From NCBI RefSeq assembly GCF_900105625.1, contig NZ_FNSD01000001.1, positions 2,914,001 through 2,978,000 on the forward strand: a stretch of 64,000 bases of DNA, read 5' to 3'. This document shows positions 11,706 to 20,522 of the stretch, one piece after another (position 1 is the first letter of the stretch; every line of letters starts with the position of its first letter). Source of the DNA: Terriglobus roseus. Its GTDB lineage: Bacteria; Acidobacteriota; Terriglobia; Terriglobales; Acidobacteriaceae. Under the pieces are notes generated by a model. That model had not been told where the DNA came from and did no database searches. It was given only the letters and a program-made list of their open reading frames with translations. Both the position numbers and the translations under genes were made by a program.

Positions 11706-13751
11706 ATGTCTCTTCGCCTTACCGTTGTCTCCTTCGGCCTTGCCGCCGCCTTCGCCTCAACAGCATTCGCACAGACGCAGTCGCACGGCGTGAGCACCGC
11801 GTCGATGGACCGCTCGGTGAAGCCCGGCGACGACTTCTACAAGTTCGCCAACGGCACTTATGTTGCGAAGACCACGATCCCGGCCGATCGTTCCGGTATC
11901 AGCGTCTTCTCTATCCTGGGCGACCGGGCGCTGGCCCATGTGACCGCCATCGTGACCGACCCCGCGCTGGACAAGGCTCCCGCAGGCTCCGACGGTCGCA
12001 GGATCGCGGACCTTTACAAGGCCTACATGGACGAGGCTGCGATTGAGGCGCATGGCCGAGCCACGCTCGACGCGCAGTTGAAGCCGATCCTGGCAGTAAA
12101 GACACGTCACGATCTCGCGGTGGAGCTCGGCCGGTCGCTCCGCAACGATGTGGACGCGTTGAACAACACGAACTACCACACAGCCAACCTCTTCGGTCTG
12201 TGGGTCGCCCCCGGATTCAACGACCCGGACCACTACGCGCCGTACCTGCTGCAGGGTGGCCTCGGGCTGGCCACGCGCGACTATTACCTGAGCGATGCAC
12301 CACGGATGAAGACCATCCTGGACGCCTACGGAAAGCACCTGGCGAACAATTTCCGGCTGTTGGGGATGGACCGTGCAGAGGAACGGGCCACAGCCGTCCT
12401 GTCGCTCGAAAAGGCCATCGCCCAGAAGCAGATTTCACTGGCGGACAGCGAGAACATCGAGCACGCCAACAACCCCTGGTCGATGAACGACTTCGACACC
12501 AAGGCACCGGGCCTGGACTGGAAGGCCTTCTTCACGGCGGCCGGCCTTGGCACACAGAAAAGCTTCATCGTCTGGCAGCCATCAGCCTTCACAGCGGAGT
12601 CCGCGCTCGTCGCCTCGCAGCCAATCGAGATTTGGAAAGACTTTCTGGTGGCGCACTTCGTGGATGCGCACACCAGTGGCATCAGCAAGGCCTTTGCGGA
12701 GGAGCGGTTTGAGTACAGCAAGGCCATCACCGGCACGCAGCAGCAGCGCCCTCGGCAGCAGCGCGCTGTGGGCCTGGTGAGCGCGGACCTGGGTGACGCG
12801 GTTGGCAAGCTGTATGCGCAACAGTTCTTCACGGCGGCGGAGAAGGCTAAGGTGCAGGCGCTGGTCGCCAACCTGATGGCTGCATTTCGCACCCGTCTGC
12901 AGACGTTGACCTGGATGAACGCAGCGACCCGCGCCGAAGCCATCACCAAGCTCGACGCGCTGCAGGTGGGCATTGGCTACCCTGACAAATGGCGGAGCTA
13001 TGCCGGCCTGGAAATCAAGCCGGATGATCTGCTGGGAGACTACGTCCGCGACGAGATGTTTGAGTACCGCTACGCGTTGTCGCAGATTGGCAAGCCCACG
13101 GACCGCAAGGAATGGACGATGACGCCGCAAACTGTGAACGCGGTCAACCTGCCGCTGGATAACGGTCTGAACTTCCCTGCAGCGATTCTGCAGCCGCCCT
13201 TCTACGACCCTGCCGCGACAGACGCCGTGAACTACGGCGCGATTGGCGCCGTCATCGGCCACGAAGTCTCGCACACTTTTGACAGTGAGGGAGCCGCGTT
13301 CGACAGCAAGGGCCGCGTGCGGAACTGGTGGACGCAGGCAGATCTGGCCCACTTCAACGCATCGAACGCCGCCCTTGCAGCGCAGTATGACGCGTACGCG
13401 CCCTTTCCCGATCTGCACCTGAACGGCAAGCAGACGCTGGGCGAAAACATTGCCGACGCAGCCGGGCTGCAGGCTGCTTACGATGCCTTCCACGCTTCGC
13501 TGCATGGTCAGGCAGCGCCGGTCATCGACGGCCTCACAGGCGATCAGCAGTTCTTCCTTGCCTTTGCGCAGAACTACTCCGGCGTTGAGCGCGAAGCGGC
13601 TCTGCGGTCGCAGGTGCTGGGCGATCCACACTCTCCCGGCAGGTTTCGGGCTGCAACGGTTCGCAATGTCGATGGGTGGTACGACGCATTCGGTGTAAAG
13701 CCCGGCGATGCGCTATACCTGGCACCAGATCAGCGCGTCCATATCTGGTAG
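11706..13751 (+). CDS. secreted M13 family zinc metallopeptidase (neprilysin/PepO-like)
   Basis: 681 residues from the ATG at 11706, preceded by CGGAG. A cleavable signal peptide ends near STAFA-QT. The N-terminal M13 domain starts at the typical SVKPGDDFYKFANGTYV. The zinc-binding HEVSH is at residues 519-523 within GAVIGHEVSHTFDSEGAAFD, and the third ligand region is GENIADAAGL, which is intact as ExxxD. The C-terminal half shows VNAVNLPLDNGLNFPAAILQ and ends near HIW, a common end for the family being a short aromatic tail. It probably degrades peptides in the periplasm or outside the cell. M13 peptidases are strongly amplified in acidobacteria. Confidence 0.94.
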   Translation: MSLRLTVVSFGLAAAFASTAFAQTQSHGVSTASMDRSVKPGDDFYKFANGTYVAKTTIPADRSGISVFSILGDRALAHVTAIVTDPALDKAPAGSDGRRIADLYKAYMDEAAIEAHGRATLDAQLKPILAVKTRHDLAVELGRSLRNDVDALNNTNYHTANLFGLWVAPGFNDPDHYAPYLLQGGLGLATRDYYLSDAPRMKTILDAYGKHLANNFRLLGMDRAEERATAVLSLEKAIAQKQISLADSENIEHANNPWSMNDFDTKAPGLDWKAFFTAAGLGTQKSFIVWQPSAFTAESALVASQPIEIWKDFLVAHFVDAHTSGISKAFAEERFEYSKAITGTQQQRPRQQRAVGLVSADLGDAVGKLYAQQFFTAAEKAKVQALVANLMAAFRTRLQTLTWMNAATRAEAITKLDALQVGIGYPDKWRSYAGLEIKPDDLLGDYVRDEMFEYRYALSQIGKPTDRKEWTMTPQTVNAVNLPLDNGLNFPAAILQPPFYDPAATDAVNYGAIGAVIGHEVSHTFDSEGAAFDSKGRVRNWWTQADLAHFNASNAALAAQYDAYAPFPDLHLNGKQTLGENIADAAGLQAAYDAFHASLHGQAAPVIDGLTGDQQFFLAFAQNYSGVEREAALRSQVLGDPHSPGRFRAATVRNVDGWYDAFGVKPGDALYLAPDQRVHIW

Positions 13752-13824
13752 TCGACAAGGTCACGGCGACGCAGCGCGACGTCTGCATCACCGTGGCCTT
13801 CGTCTTGCCGTTAGGCCGGCCGCG

Positions 13825-14076
13825 CTAGGCGCTGCGACCCCTGATGACACGGTAGATCGCGAGCAGGATCAACGCGCCGATAATGGACATAATCCAGCCC
13901 GCAGACTGGCCCGGCTGGTACAGGTGCATCGCCTGACCCAGATACGTGCCCAGAAATGCGCCCGCGATGCCGATGAGGATGGTGACGATGATGCCACCCG
14001 GATCCTTGCCGGGCATGATCAGTTTGGCCAGCGCGCCCACGATCAGGCCAATTATCAAAGTTCCAATCAGGTGCAT
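13825..14076 (-). CDS. GlsB/YeaQ/YmgE family stress-response membrane protein
   Basis: 83 residues made of three glycine-rich hydrophobic helices, with the family signature LIVGALAKLIMPGKDPGG and ILIGIAGAFLGTYLG. These transglycosylase-associated proteins are small inner-membrane proteins of unknown mechanism, often induced by stress. It is convergent with the M13 peptidase gene, 73 bp away. Confidence 0.88.
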   Translation of the reverse strand: MHLIGTLIIGLIVGALAKLIMPGKDPGGIIVTILIGIAGAFLGTYLGQAMHLYQPGQSAGWIMSIIGALILLAIYRVIRGRSA

Positions 14077-14161
14077 GTCGTTTCCTCCGGGGCCGCGCTA
14101 TCTGCGGCTTGTCGTAGGAGGCAAAAGTCTCGCAACACGTTGCGTTGACGTGTGATTCAGG

Positions 14162-14665
14162 TCACACACCCGGCAGGCCCGGCCATGTGCTGTCGGCGAA
14201 GACGATTGACGTCTCCACCTGCCGTTCCGGAATCTGCCAGTACTTTCGGAGCAGTACTTCCTTTTCCGCATGCGTCACCACGCGAAAGCCATGCCGCTGG
14301 TAGAAGCCGATAGCCCAGTAGGAATCGATCCATGTGCCCAGCAGCAGCGGCCCCTGTGCCAGCGGACGAATGTGCTCCAGCAGCCGTCCGCCAATGCCTT
14401 TGCCCTGTGCCGCAGTGAGCACATACGCATGGCGGATCAAGGTCACGTCCTGCACACGCTGCACGCCCATCACACCCTGCAGCGCTCCGCCCTCTTCGTC
14501 ACCAAAGAAGTGAACGCCGCTGGCGATCTCATGCTGCAACTCTTCGGCAGACATATACGGATCCTTCAAGCGGTCGGCTGGGATGACACCTCGATATGCC
14601 GTCGCACCATCGTTGATGATGGCGAGAATGCTCGCGAAGTCCGCGCTGCCGCAGAGCCGAATCAT
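14162..14665 (-). CDS. GNAT family N-acetyltransferase
   Basis: 167 residues from the ATG at 14665, which overlaps the stop of the cyclotransferase gene as ATGA; this coupling is why I prefer it to the ATG at 14704. The acetyl-CoA loop reads LTAAQGKGIGGRLLEHI and the C-terminal beta-bulge has GFYQRHGFRVV. Substrate unknown. Confidence 0.82.
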   Translation of the reverse strand: MIRLCGSADFASILAIINDGATAYRGVIPADRLKDPYMSAEELQHEIASGVHFFGDEEGGALQGVMGVQRVQDVTLIRHAYVLTAAQGKGIGGRLLEHIRPLAQGPLLLGTWIDSYWAIGFYQRHGFRVVTHAEKEVLLRKYWQIPERQVETSIVFADSTWPGLPGV

Positions 14666-15450
14666 TTCTTTGGCACAACTTTGATCTCGAAGATCGTCGG
14701 CCATTGCTTGCCTGTAATGAAGATGCGATCCGTCGCGGCGTCATAGGCAATACCATTCAAGACGCTCTCATCATCGCGCTTCTGGTTGGCCGGCAGGATG
14801 CCCGTGCAGTCGACCCAGCTGATCACATGGCCATCCTTCGGCGAGATGCGTGCGATTCGCTCCTGATGCCATACGTTCGCCCAGATCTCACCCTTGATGT
14901 ACTCCAGTTCGTTGAGCTGGTCGATGTTTTTTGCGCCGTCGTGGACCACAATGTGCCGGACTTCCGCGAAGGTCTCCGGATTACGGAAACGCAGCGTGTT
15001 GCTGCCGTCGCTGGTGATGATCGTCTTCGTGTCGCGCGTCATGCCCCAGCCCTCGCCCGTATAGCTGAAGGTGCGGACTGGCCGCAGGGAAAACCGGTCC
15101 AGAACCACGCCCGTGTGAGTCTGCCACGTCCACTGGTAGATATTCGCGCCCCAGTCGACGATGCCCTCGCCGAAGAACTGCCGGGTCATATCGTGGCGCT
15201 GCAGCACCTTGCCGGTGGCAGGCTGAATCACCTGCAGGCCGCTGCGACCCTCCATACCCGTGCCTTCGTAGAACAGGCCGTCCTTGAACAGGAAGCCCTC
15301 CGTGTAGTTGTCCGTGGAGTGCGGAAACTTCGCCACAACCGTATAGCCGCTGACAGGGGCGGACGCTGCCGGTGGCAGAGCAGAGCAGCCCAGGGCAATG
15401 GCGGAAATCGCAGCAACGGCAGACGTGCGCAGGAGGGTTTTAAGACGCAT
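14662..15450 (-). CDS. glutaminyl-peptide cyclotransferase (plant/bacterial type), probable lipoprotein
   Basis: 262 residues from ATG 15450 (a GTG at 15459 is also in frame). A beta-propeller enzyme that cyclises N-terminal Gln to pyroglutamate. Family segments seen: PHSTDNYTEGFLFKDGLFYE, GEGIVDWGANIYQWTW, YTGEGWGMTRD, LNELEYIKGEIWANVW and DESVLNGIAYD. The N-terminus has a hydrophobic signal ending ALGCSA; with Ala at -3 the lipobox is weak, so it could be a lipoprotein or simply periplasmic. It is translationally coupled to the following acetyltransferase gene. Confidence 0.88.
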   Translation of the reverse strand: MRLKTLLRTSAVAAISAIALGCSALPPAASAPVSGYTVVAKFPHSTDNYTEGFLFKDGLFYEGTGMEGRSGLQVIQPATGKVLQRHDMTRQFFGEGIVDWGANIYQWTWQTHTGVVLDRFSLRPVRTFSYTGEGWGMTRDTKTIITSDGSNTLRFRNPETFAEVRHIVVHDGAKNIDQLNELEYIKGEIWANVWHQERIARISPKDGHVISWVDCTGILPANQKRDDESVLNGIAYDAATDRIFITGKQWPTIFEIKVVPKK

Positions 15451-15549
15451 GATCACCACAACAGATTAGACGCACGCACGCCGGAGCTTCCACCTGTCAA
15501 GCGAACTTCCTCCGTGTATTGGAAAATAGGGAACTGAGGAACAACACAC

Positions 15550-16062
15550 GTGATTCTGATCCTGATGGGTGTCAGCGGTACCGGTAAGACCACGCTGGGC
15601 AACATGCTTTCCGCCGAAACCGGCTGGCCGTTTCTCGACGGCGATGACTTCCACCCGGCCGCCAACAAGGCGAAGATGGCCGCTGGCCATCCGCTGAACG
15701 ATGAAGATCGCGCGCCCTGGCTGGCCATACTTCACGGCAAGATCGCCGAATTCGCAGGCGAGAACAAGAGCATGATCCTGGCCTGCAGCGCGCTCAAGGC
15801 GCAGTACCGCGACACCCTGCGCGGCGATCTTCCTGCTACGACCGTGCAGTTCGCGCTCCTTCAGGCGGACCCGGCAGAGATCGCCGACCACCTGCAGAAG
15901 CGCCACCATGAGTTCATGAACCCGAACCTGCTCACCAGCCAGCTCGCGACGCTGGAACAGCCAGGCGACGACGAAGCCTGGACGATCTCCGTCGCAGGCA
16001 AGCCGGAACAGTCACTGGCGGAACTGAACGCCAAGCTAAGAGCGGCCGGCGCGATCGCATAA
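15550..16062 (+). CDS. gntK: gluconokinase, GntK type
   Basis: 170 residues from a GTG. It phosphorylates D-gluconate to 6-phosphogluconate. The P-loop GVSGTGKT is at residues 7-14, followed by the GntK hallmark FLDGDDFHPAANKAKM, the ALKAQYRDTLR segment and the C-terminal HHEFMNPNLLTSQLATLE. No gluconate permease or gnt regulator is adjacent; transaldolase lies 24 kb away and the glucarate operon 10 kb away. Confidence 0.94.
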   Translation: MILILMGVSGTGKTTLGNMLSAETGWPFLDGDDFHPAANKAKMAAGHPLNDEDRAPWLAILHGKIAEFAGENKSMILACSALKAQYRDTLRGDLPATTVQFALLQADPAEIADHLQKRHHEFMNPNLLTSQLATLEQPGDDEAWTISVAGKPEQSLAELNAKLRAAGAIA

Positions 16063-16080
16063 GCCGTCTTCCCCCCTATT

Positions 16081-16236
16081 TGTCATCCTGAGCGAAACGG
16101 AGCGCAGCGAAGTGCAGTCGAAGGACCTGCATTTCGTTCGGAGCGCCACAAAGGTGCGAGGTCTGCCGCACACCTTTGTGGCAACGCAAACAGAATGCAG
16201 GTCCTTCGACTTCGCTGCGCTCCGCTCAAGATGACA
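16081..16236. repeat. REPIN-like palindromic repeat, copy A
   Basis: A 156-bp element whose two ends are inverted copies of a roughly 45-bp REP-type unit: TGTCATCCTGAGCG at the left, its complement ending ATGACA at the right. An inner perfect stem (CCACAAAGGTG with CACCTTTGTGG, 16146-16181) fills the middle. A second copy, about 90 percent identical by eye, lies at 28569-28723. It is non-coding, between gntK and a zinc-ribbon gene. Confidence 0.9.
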
Positions 16237-16313
16237 GGTCTGTGGCGCGTCGCGGTCAGGACCGAGCCTTTGGACACGTCGTGACGGCTCCGGGAGGCGC
16301 GGCAGCCGTGCTT

Positions 16314-16601
16314 CTACCCAAACAGCGTCGGTTCCGGCTCCGGCACAGGCAGCCCGGCTTTGCCTCCATCGCACTTTGGGCACTTCCGCTGGTGCACACG
16401 AATCCCCGCCTCGCCGTACTCATGGCCGCAGCTCTTGCAGCGCAGGATGTAGATGCTCTGTCCAGCCAGGTCATCGGCTGCTCGGCCTGCCTTCCGGACG
16501 ACGGTCTGGCCGTGGTGATTGGTCGTTCCGGGCTCTACGGTGGTCGCTCGGGCGGGTTCGCGCGTCGCTCGGCCGCGGATGGATGGTGGTCTTAACTGCA
16601 T
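16314..16601 (-). CDS. small zinc-ribbon protein
   Basis: 95 residues. The N-terminal half is basic and low in complexity. The C-terminal half is a compact zinc ribbon (ILRCKSCGHEYG followed by KCPKCDGG), with two CxxC pairs 18 residues apart. Such short ribbons occur in many acidobacteria without known function; nucleic-acid or protein binding is possible. AGAGAGG precedes the ATG. It is divergent from the flavoprotein gene at 16624, only 22 bp away. Confidence 0.7.
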   Translation of the reverse strand: MQLRPPSIRGRATREPARATTVEPGTTNHHGQTVVRKAGRAADDLAGQSIYILRCKSCGHEYGEAGIRVHQRKCPKCDGGKAGLPVPEPEPTLFG

Positions 16602-16603
16602 AC

Positions 16604-16620
16604 CTCTCTAGGATAGAGAG
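16604..16620. promoter_or_regulatory. short palindrome between divergent genes
   Basis: CTCTCTA-GGA-TAGAGAG, a perfect 7-bp inverted repeat exactly between the two divergent start codons. It also supplies the AGAGAGG ribosome-binding site of the minus-strand gene. It may be an operator or just the result of two facing purine-rich ribosome-binding sites. Confidence 0.4.
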
Positions 16621-16623
16621 TAG

Positions 16624-17823
16624 ATGTCCACAATTGAGAACTACGACGTTATCGTTCTAGGCGCCGGCGCTGCCGGCCTGTTTTGCGCCGCACAGGCGGG
16701 TGCGCGCGGCAAGCGTGTCCTGCTGCTGGAAAGTGGTGAGCGCACGGGCCGCAAGATCCTCATCAGCGGCGGCGGCCGCTGCAACTTCACCAACACCGGC
16801 ACCAGGCCGGCCAACTACCTCAGCGAAAACCCGCACTTCTCGAAGAGCGCCCTTGCCCGCTACACACCACGCGACTTCATCGCCCTGGTCGAAAAGCACG
16901 GCATCGCGTACCACGAGAAGACACTGGGCCAGCTCTTCTGCGACGGCGGTGCTCACGTTATCGTCACCATGCTGGAGACGGAATGCCGCGAGGCCGGTGT
17001 AGAGACACGCCTTCGCACACCTGTCGAACGCGTCGAGAAGACGGACGACGGCTTCGCCGTCACGACACCCTCGGGCGTGCTTCATGCGAAGGCGGTCGTC
17101 GTCGCCACGGGCGGTCTCTCGATCCCGAAGATGGGCGCAACAGGCGTCGGCTACGACATCGCCCGCAGCTTTGGCCTGAACATCGTCGAACCACGCCCGG
17201 GCCTCGTCCCATTCACCTTCAGCGAAGCGGAAGCCGAGAGGTGGAGCGACCTCTCCGGCCTGTCGGCAGAGGTGGTCGCGACCGCCAACCCGAAGAAGAA
17301 GCAGCGCACACCACCGCCCACCTTCCGCGAGAAGCTGCTGATCACGCACCGCGGCCTCTCCGGCCCGGCCGTTCTGCAGATCTCGTCTTACTGGCGCCAG
17401 GGCGAAGCCGTGACGATCGATCTCGCACCGGGGTACGAAGTCTTCCTGCACATGCTGGAGCCCACGACCCGCCGCGATGAGACCACTATGCTTAACCTGC
17501 TCCGCGACCACCTGCCCACACGTTTTGCCGAACGCTGGCTTACGGAAAACCCACCGACGGACTGGAAGAACACCTCGATCCAGCGCACGGAAGCTTTGGT
17601 GCACGCGTGGCCGGTCACACCCGCAGGGACCGAAGGCTACGCCAAGGCCGAGGTCACGGCAGGCGGCGTCAGCACCGCCGAACTCGACAGCACCACCATG
17701 CAGGCCAAGCGCGTACCCGGCCTCGCCTTCATCGGCGAAGTCGTCGACGTGACCGGCTGGCTCGGCGGCTACAACTTCCAGTGGGCGTGGGCCAGCGCCT
17801 TCGCAGCAGCCGCAGCTCTCTAA
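16624..17823 (+). CDS. NAD(P)/FAD-dependent oxidoreductase, BaiN/YhiN/HI0933 family
   Basis: 399 residues. The FAD-binding Rossmann motif is VIVLGAGAAGLFCA near residue 10, followed by the family hallmark GRKILISGGGRCNFTN, TLGQLFCDGGAH, the ATGGLSIPKMGATGVGY segment, LLITHRGLSGPAVLQIS and a C-terminal EVVDVTGWLGGYNFQWAWAS. The family consists of flavoproteins of largely unknown physiological substrate (one clostridial member acts on bile acids). Plus strand; the next gene is 151 bp away. Confidence 0.92.
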   Translation: MSTIENYDVIVLGAGAAGLFCAAQAGARGKRVLLLESGERTGRKILISGGGRCNFTNTGTRPANYLSENPHFSKSALARYTPRDFIALVEKHGIAYHEKTLGQLFCDGGAHVIVTMLETECREAGVETRLRTPVERVEKTDDGFAVTTPSGVLHAKAVVVATGGLSIPKMGATGVGYDIARSFGLNIVEPRPGLVPFTFSEAEAERWSDLSGLSAEVVATANPKKKQRTPPPTFREKLLITHRGLSGPAVLQISSYWRQGEAVTIDLAPGYEVFLHMLEPTTRRDETTMLNLLRDHLPTRFAERWLTENPPTDWKNTSIQRTEALVHAWPVTPAGTEGYAKAEVTAGGVSTAELDSTTMQAKRVPGLAFIGEVVDVTGWLGGYNFQWAWASAFAAAAAL

Positions 17824-17840
17824 TACCCACGCCTTGGGTG

Positions 17841-17866
17841 CCCCCGTCTCGCGTTTGAGACGTGGG
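17841..17866 (+). terminator. stem-loop after the flavoprotein gene
   Basis: Ten-base arms (17841-17850 with 17857-17866, one mismatch) enclose GCGTTT. There is no T-tract, so it may be a weak terminator or one unit of a dispersed palindrome; a second CGTCTC follows at 17871. Confidence 0.4.
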
Positions 17867-17974
17867 TTCACGTCTCGCCACCGCAGCACAATCCCAAGTC
17901 ACGGGACCAGAATCCTGTTTCCCACGAAACACCCGCAGGCATAGACTTCTCCCGCTGACGAAGGGAGCTACGCC

Positions 17975-18730
17975 GTGCGGCTGTCACGACTCATCGGACT
18001 ATTCGTAGCCGTTGCATCGGCCGCCGCGCAGACGCAGGCCGACGGCGGCATTGGCATGGATGGCGCCGGGAAGCAGGTGCTGGAGAGCATCCATGTCCCG
18101 CCCATCGCCGGCGCGCCCTTCAGCCTGACCCTTGCCACGGAGTGGACGAGGCCTCTTCTGCAGGGCGGCACATTCACCGTCGAAAACGTTCGCCCCATCA
18201 AGCGTGACAGCCGGGGGCGCATCTACGAGGAGCGCTGGCTGCTCTCTCCGAAGGGCAGCAACAACATGCCGTCGCGCCGCAGTTACATCCAGATCTACGA
18301 CCCAACCGCTGAGACGTTCTACGAGTGCGCCGATCGCACGCATATCTGTGAGTTGTACGACTGGCCGAAGACGCAGCGGGCGCCTGAGATTCCTATTCGC
18401 ACTGAGAGTGGTCCGCTACCCGATGGTCGCGGCTTCCGCACGCGTGAAGATCGCGGCGTCGAAACCTTTGCAGGTCTCCCCGTTCACTCGTACCGTGACA
18501 CCGTCGTCCTCAATCCCGGCGTTATGGGAAACGACAGGCCGATGACTTACGTCCGTGATCTGCGGTACTCGGAAGCACTGCACTTCAACCTGAGTTCTAT
18601 TCTGCAGACCCCAACGGTTGGCGAACAGCGCTTCCGTGTTCTTGAGATCGTCACCACTGAGCCGGAAGCAAAGTGGTTCGAGGTGCCGGAGGGCTACCGT
18701 GTCGTGGACAAGCGTCAAGCAGCGCGCTGA
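17975..18730 (+). CDS. exported hypothetical protein
   Basis: 251 residues from a GTG with AAGGGAG upstream. A signal peptide is likely (RLIGLFVAVASAAAQTQ). The remainder is soluble and beta-rich with no motif I can name; notable segments are RDSRGRIYEERW and the C-terminal VPEGYRVVDKRQ. Proteins with this opening (a GGTFTVENVRPI-like segment then RDSxGRIxxERW) are frequent in acidobacteria and unannotated. It is convergent with the giant frameshifted gene, one base apart. Confidence 0.75.
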   Translation: MRLSRLIGLFVAVASAAAQTQADGGIGMDGAGKQVLESIHVPPIAGAPFSLTLATEWTRPLLQGGTFTVENVRPIKRDSRGRIYEERWLLSPKGSNNMPSRRSYIQIYDPTAETFYECADRTHICELYDWPKTQRAPEIPIRTESGPLPDGRGFRTREDRGVETFAGLPVHSYRDTVVLNPGVMGNDRPMTYVRDLRYSEALHFNLSSILQTPTVGEQRFRVLEIVTTEPEAKWFEVPEGYRVVDKRQAAR

Positions 18731-18731
18731 A

Positions 18732-20522
18732 TCACTTCACGATCAGCGTCAGCGGTACCGTGTGTGTCACACCGGCAGCCGTCGCGGAGACGGTAAGGCT
18801 GTAGCTACCGGAGGGCGTCACGGTCGTGCCTGCTCCGGTGCCGCTGCCGTTCCCGGCGATGGGCACCGCGCGGTTGCTGCCGCAGCCCTGCACACCCGCC
18901 AGTACCGCAAGGGATATCGCCGCGAAAGCGGTGTGCCCTGGGACGGTACGCCGCCGCACGTACCAGGGCAGGCATAGCAGTACCGGCAGAATGAAGGCCG
19001 CGGCACGGAGACTCGTTGTTGCCGTGCCGGTCAGCACGGTAACCGTTACGGTACTGATGGCCGACAGGTCGCTGTACTGTGCGATGACGGTGCACTTCGC
19101 GTACGCAGGCGCGCCGCTGCAGGCGTAGGTGACGGGATCCGCGGTGCTGACAGCGGGCCGCAGTAGCAGGGGATAGGCCGCGCTTCCACCATTGCTGATG
19201 GTCTGGATGGTCGCGCCAGCACTTGCCAGGGCGAAGTCGACGCCGGTTCCGCCCAGTTGCGCGACCTGTGTCTGGGCATTGCTGCTGACCGTGACCGTTC
19301 CGGAGCGGGCTCCGCTTGCCGTAGGCAAGAATGCAACGCTCATGGAGCACGATCCGCCCACGGGAACCGTTGCGGTGATCGCGCAGGTGCTGCTGCCGGC
19401 AACGATACCGAAATCGCCCGTAAGCGTGATGCCTGTAAGTGCAATCGGCACTTCGCCATTGTTGGTTAGCGTCAGCCTCTCCCCTGTGCCTGCGACACCA
19501 ACGCCGGTGGCCGCGAAGGCGATGGTCGACGGCAGCAGCGAGACACCGGGTCCAGCAAAGCCCGTGCCGATGAGCGTGATGGTCTGTACGCGCTGCACAT
19601 CTGTGATCTGCAGCGTCCCTGAAAAGGTGCCCACACTCTTCGGAGAAAAAATGACGGCGATGCCGCAGGATCTGTGCGCGGGTACCGTTGGCCCGCAGCC
19701 GTTTACGACGCCGAAGTCACCGGCAACAATCACTGTGGAGACCAGCGTCAGGGAGGCATCGCCGCTATTCGTAAGGGTCACGACCTGCGCCGCGCTCGAC
19801 GTGTCCGCCTGCTGTCTCCCGAAGGTGAGTGACAGTGGCGACAGTGTGTCGGTCGCTGCTGCCGTGCCGGTTCCCGTCAGTGTCGCAGTCTGCGTCCCGG
19901 CAGCGTTCATAACGGTAAGCAAACCCGTGCGAGTGCCGACTGCCGACGGCATGAAGACAATTGAGACGGTGCAGCCCGTCTGTGCCGCCAGCGATGCGCC
20001 GCAGGTATTCGCCCTGAGCACGAAATCTCCTGAAACGCTGATACTTCCAAGCGCGCCCGTTGAGGATCCAGTGTTGGAGATGGTGATGTTCGTGATGGCA
20101 GTTGCCGTACCAACGATTTGCGATCCGAAGTTAACGGCTGCAGGTGTCAGAACAATTTGAAAGGCTGCGACGCCGGTGCCGGTGAGTGTAACGGTGTGAT
20201 TGTTTGAGGCGTCGGCCAGCGATAATGTGCCGGTGCGTATGCCTGAGGCGGCAGGTGTGAACCGCAGCGTGAGTGTGCACCTGGCACCAACACCAAGGCT
20301 CGCGCCGCAGCTGTTCGCAACAATGCTGAAGTCTCCTGTGACAGTGGCCGAGCCCAGCACGATGGAAGCGTTGCCATTGTTGGCAAGCGTGACCGTCGTC
20401 GCTGCTGAAGTCACCCCGACTGCCGTATTCGTAAAGGTTATGGTCGAGGGAGAAAAGGTAACGATGGCAGCGCCCGTTGCCGTCCCGGTCAGTGTGATGG
20501 CGTGCGAGGAGAGTGCGTCCGT
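18732..20522 (-). pseudogene. C-terminal part of giant exported choice-of-anchor D protein, separated from its N-terminal part by a one-base frameshift
   Basis: This frame continues the domain series of the upstream part exactly where that one stops. With one base restored at 20524/20525 the junction reads SGTLT-V-TDALSSHAITLTGT, the normal end of a repeat. Four more choice-of-anchor D (ASH-like) modules follow, each about 105 residues with a conserved Cys pair. Then come an Ig-like segment, a hydrophobic helix, an Arg-rich turn (YVRRR), a second hydrophobic helix ending VQGCG (Cys codon 18882-18884), a Gly/Thr linker and a terminal strand. The first internal ATG is at 20414 but no ribosome-binding site marks it as a real start. 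Without repair this half would not be exported. Confidence 0.85.

Noticed and set aside
19192-20160. Plus-strand frame rich in PVPVS and TVTVP repeats
   Set aside because: Antisense of the choice-of-anchor D repeats; repetitiveness is inherited from the coding strand.
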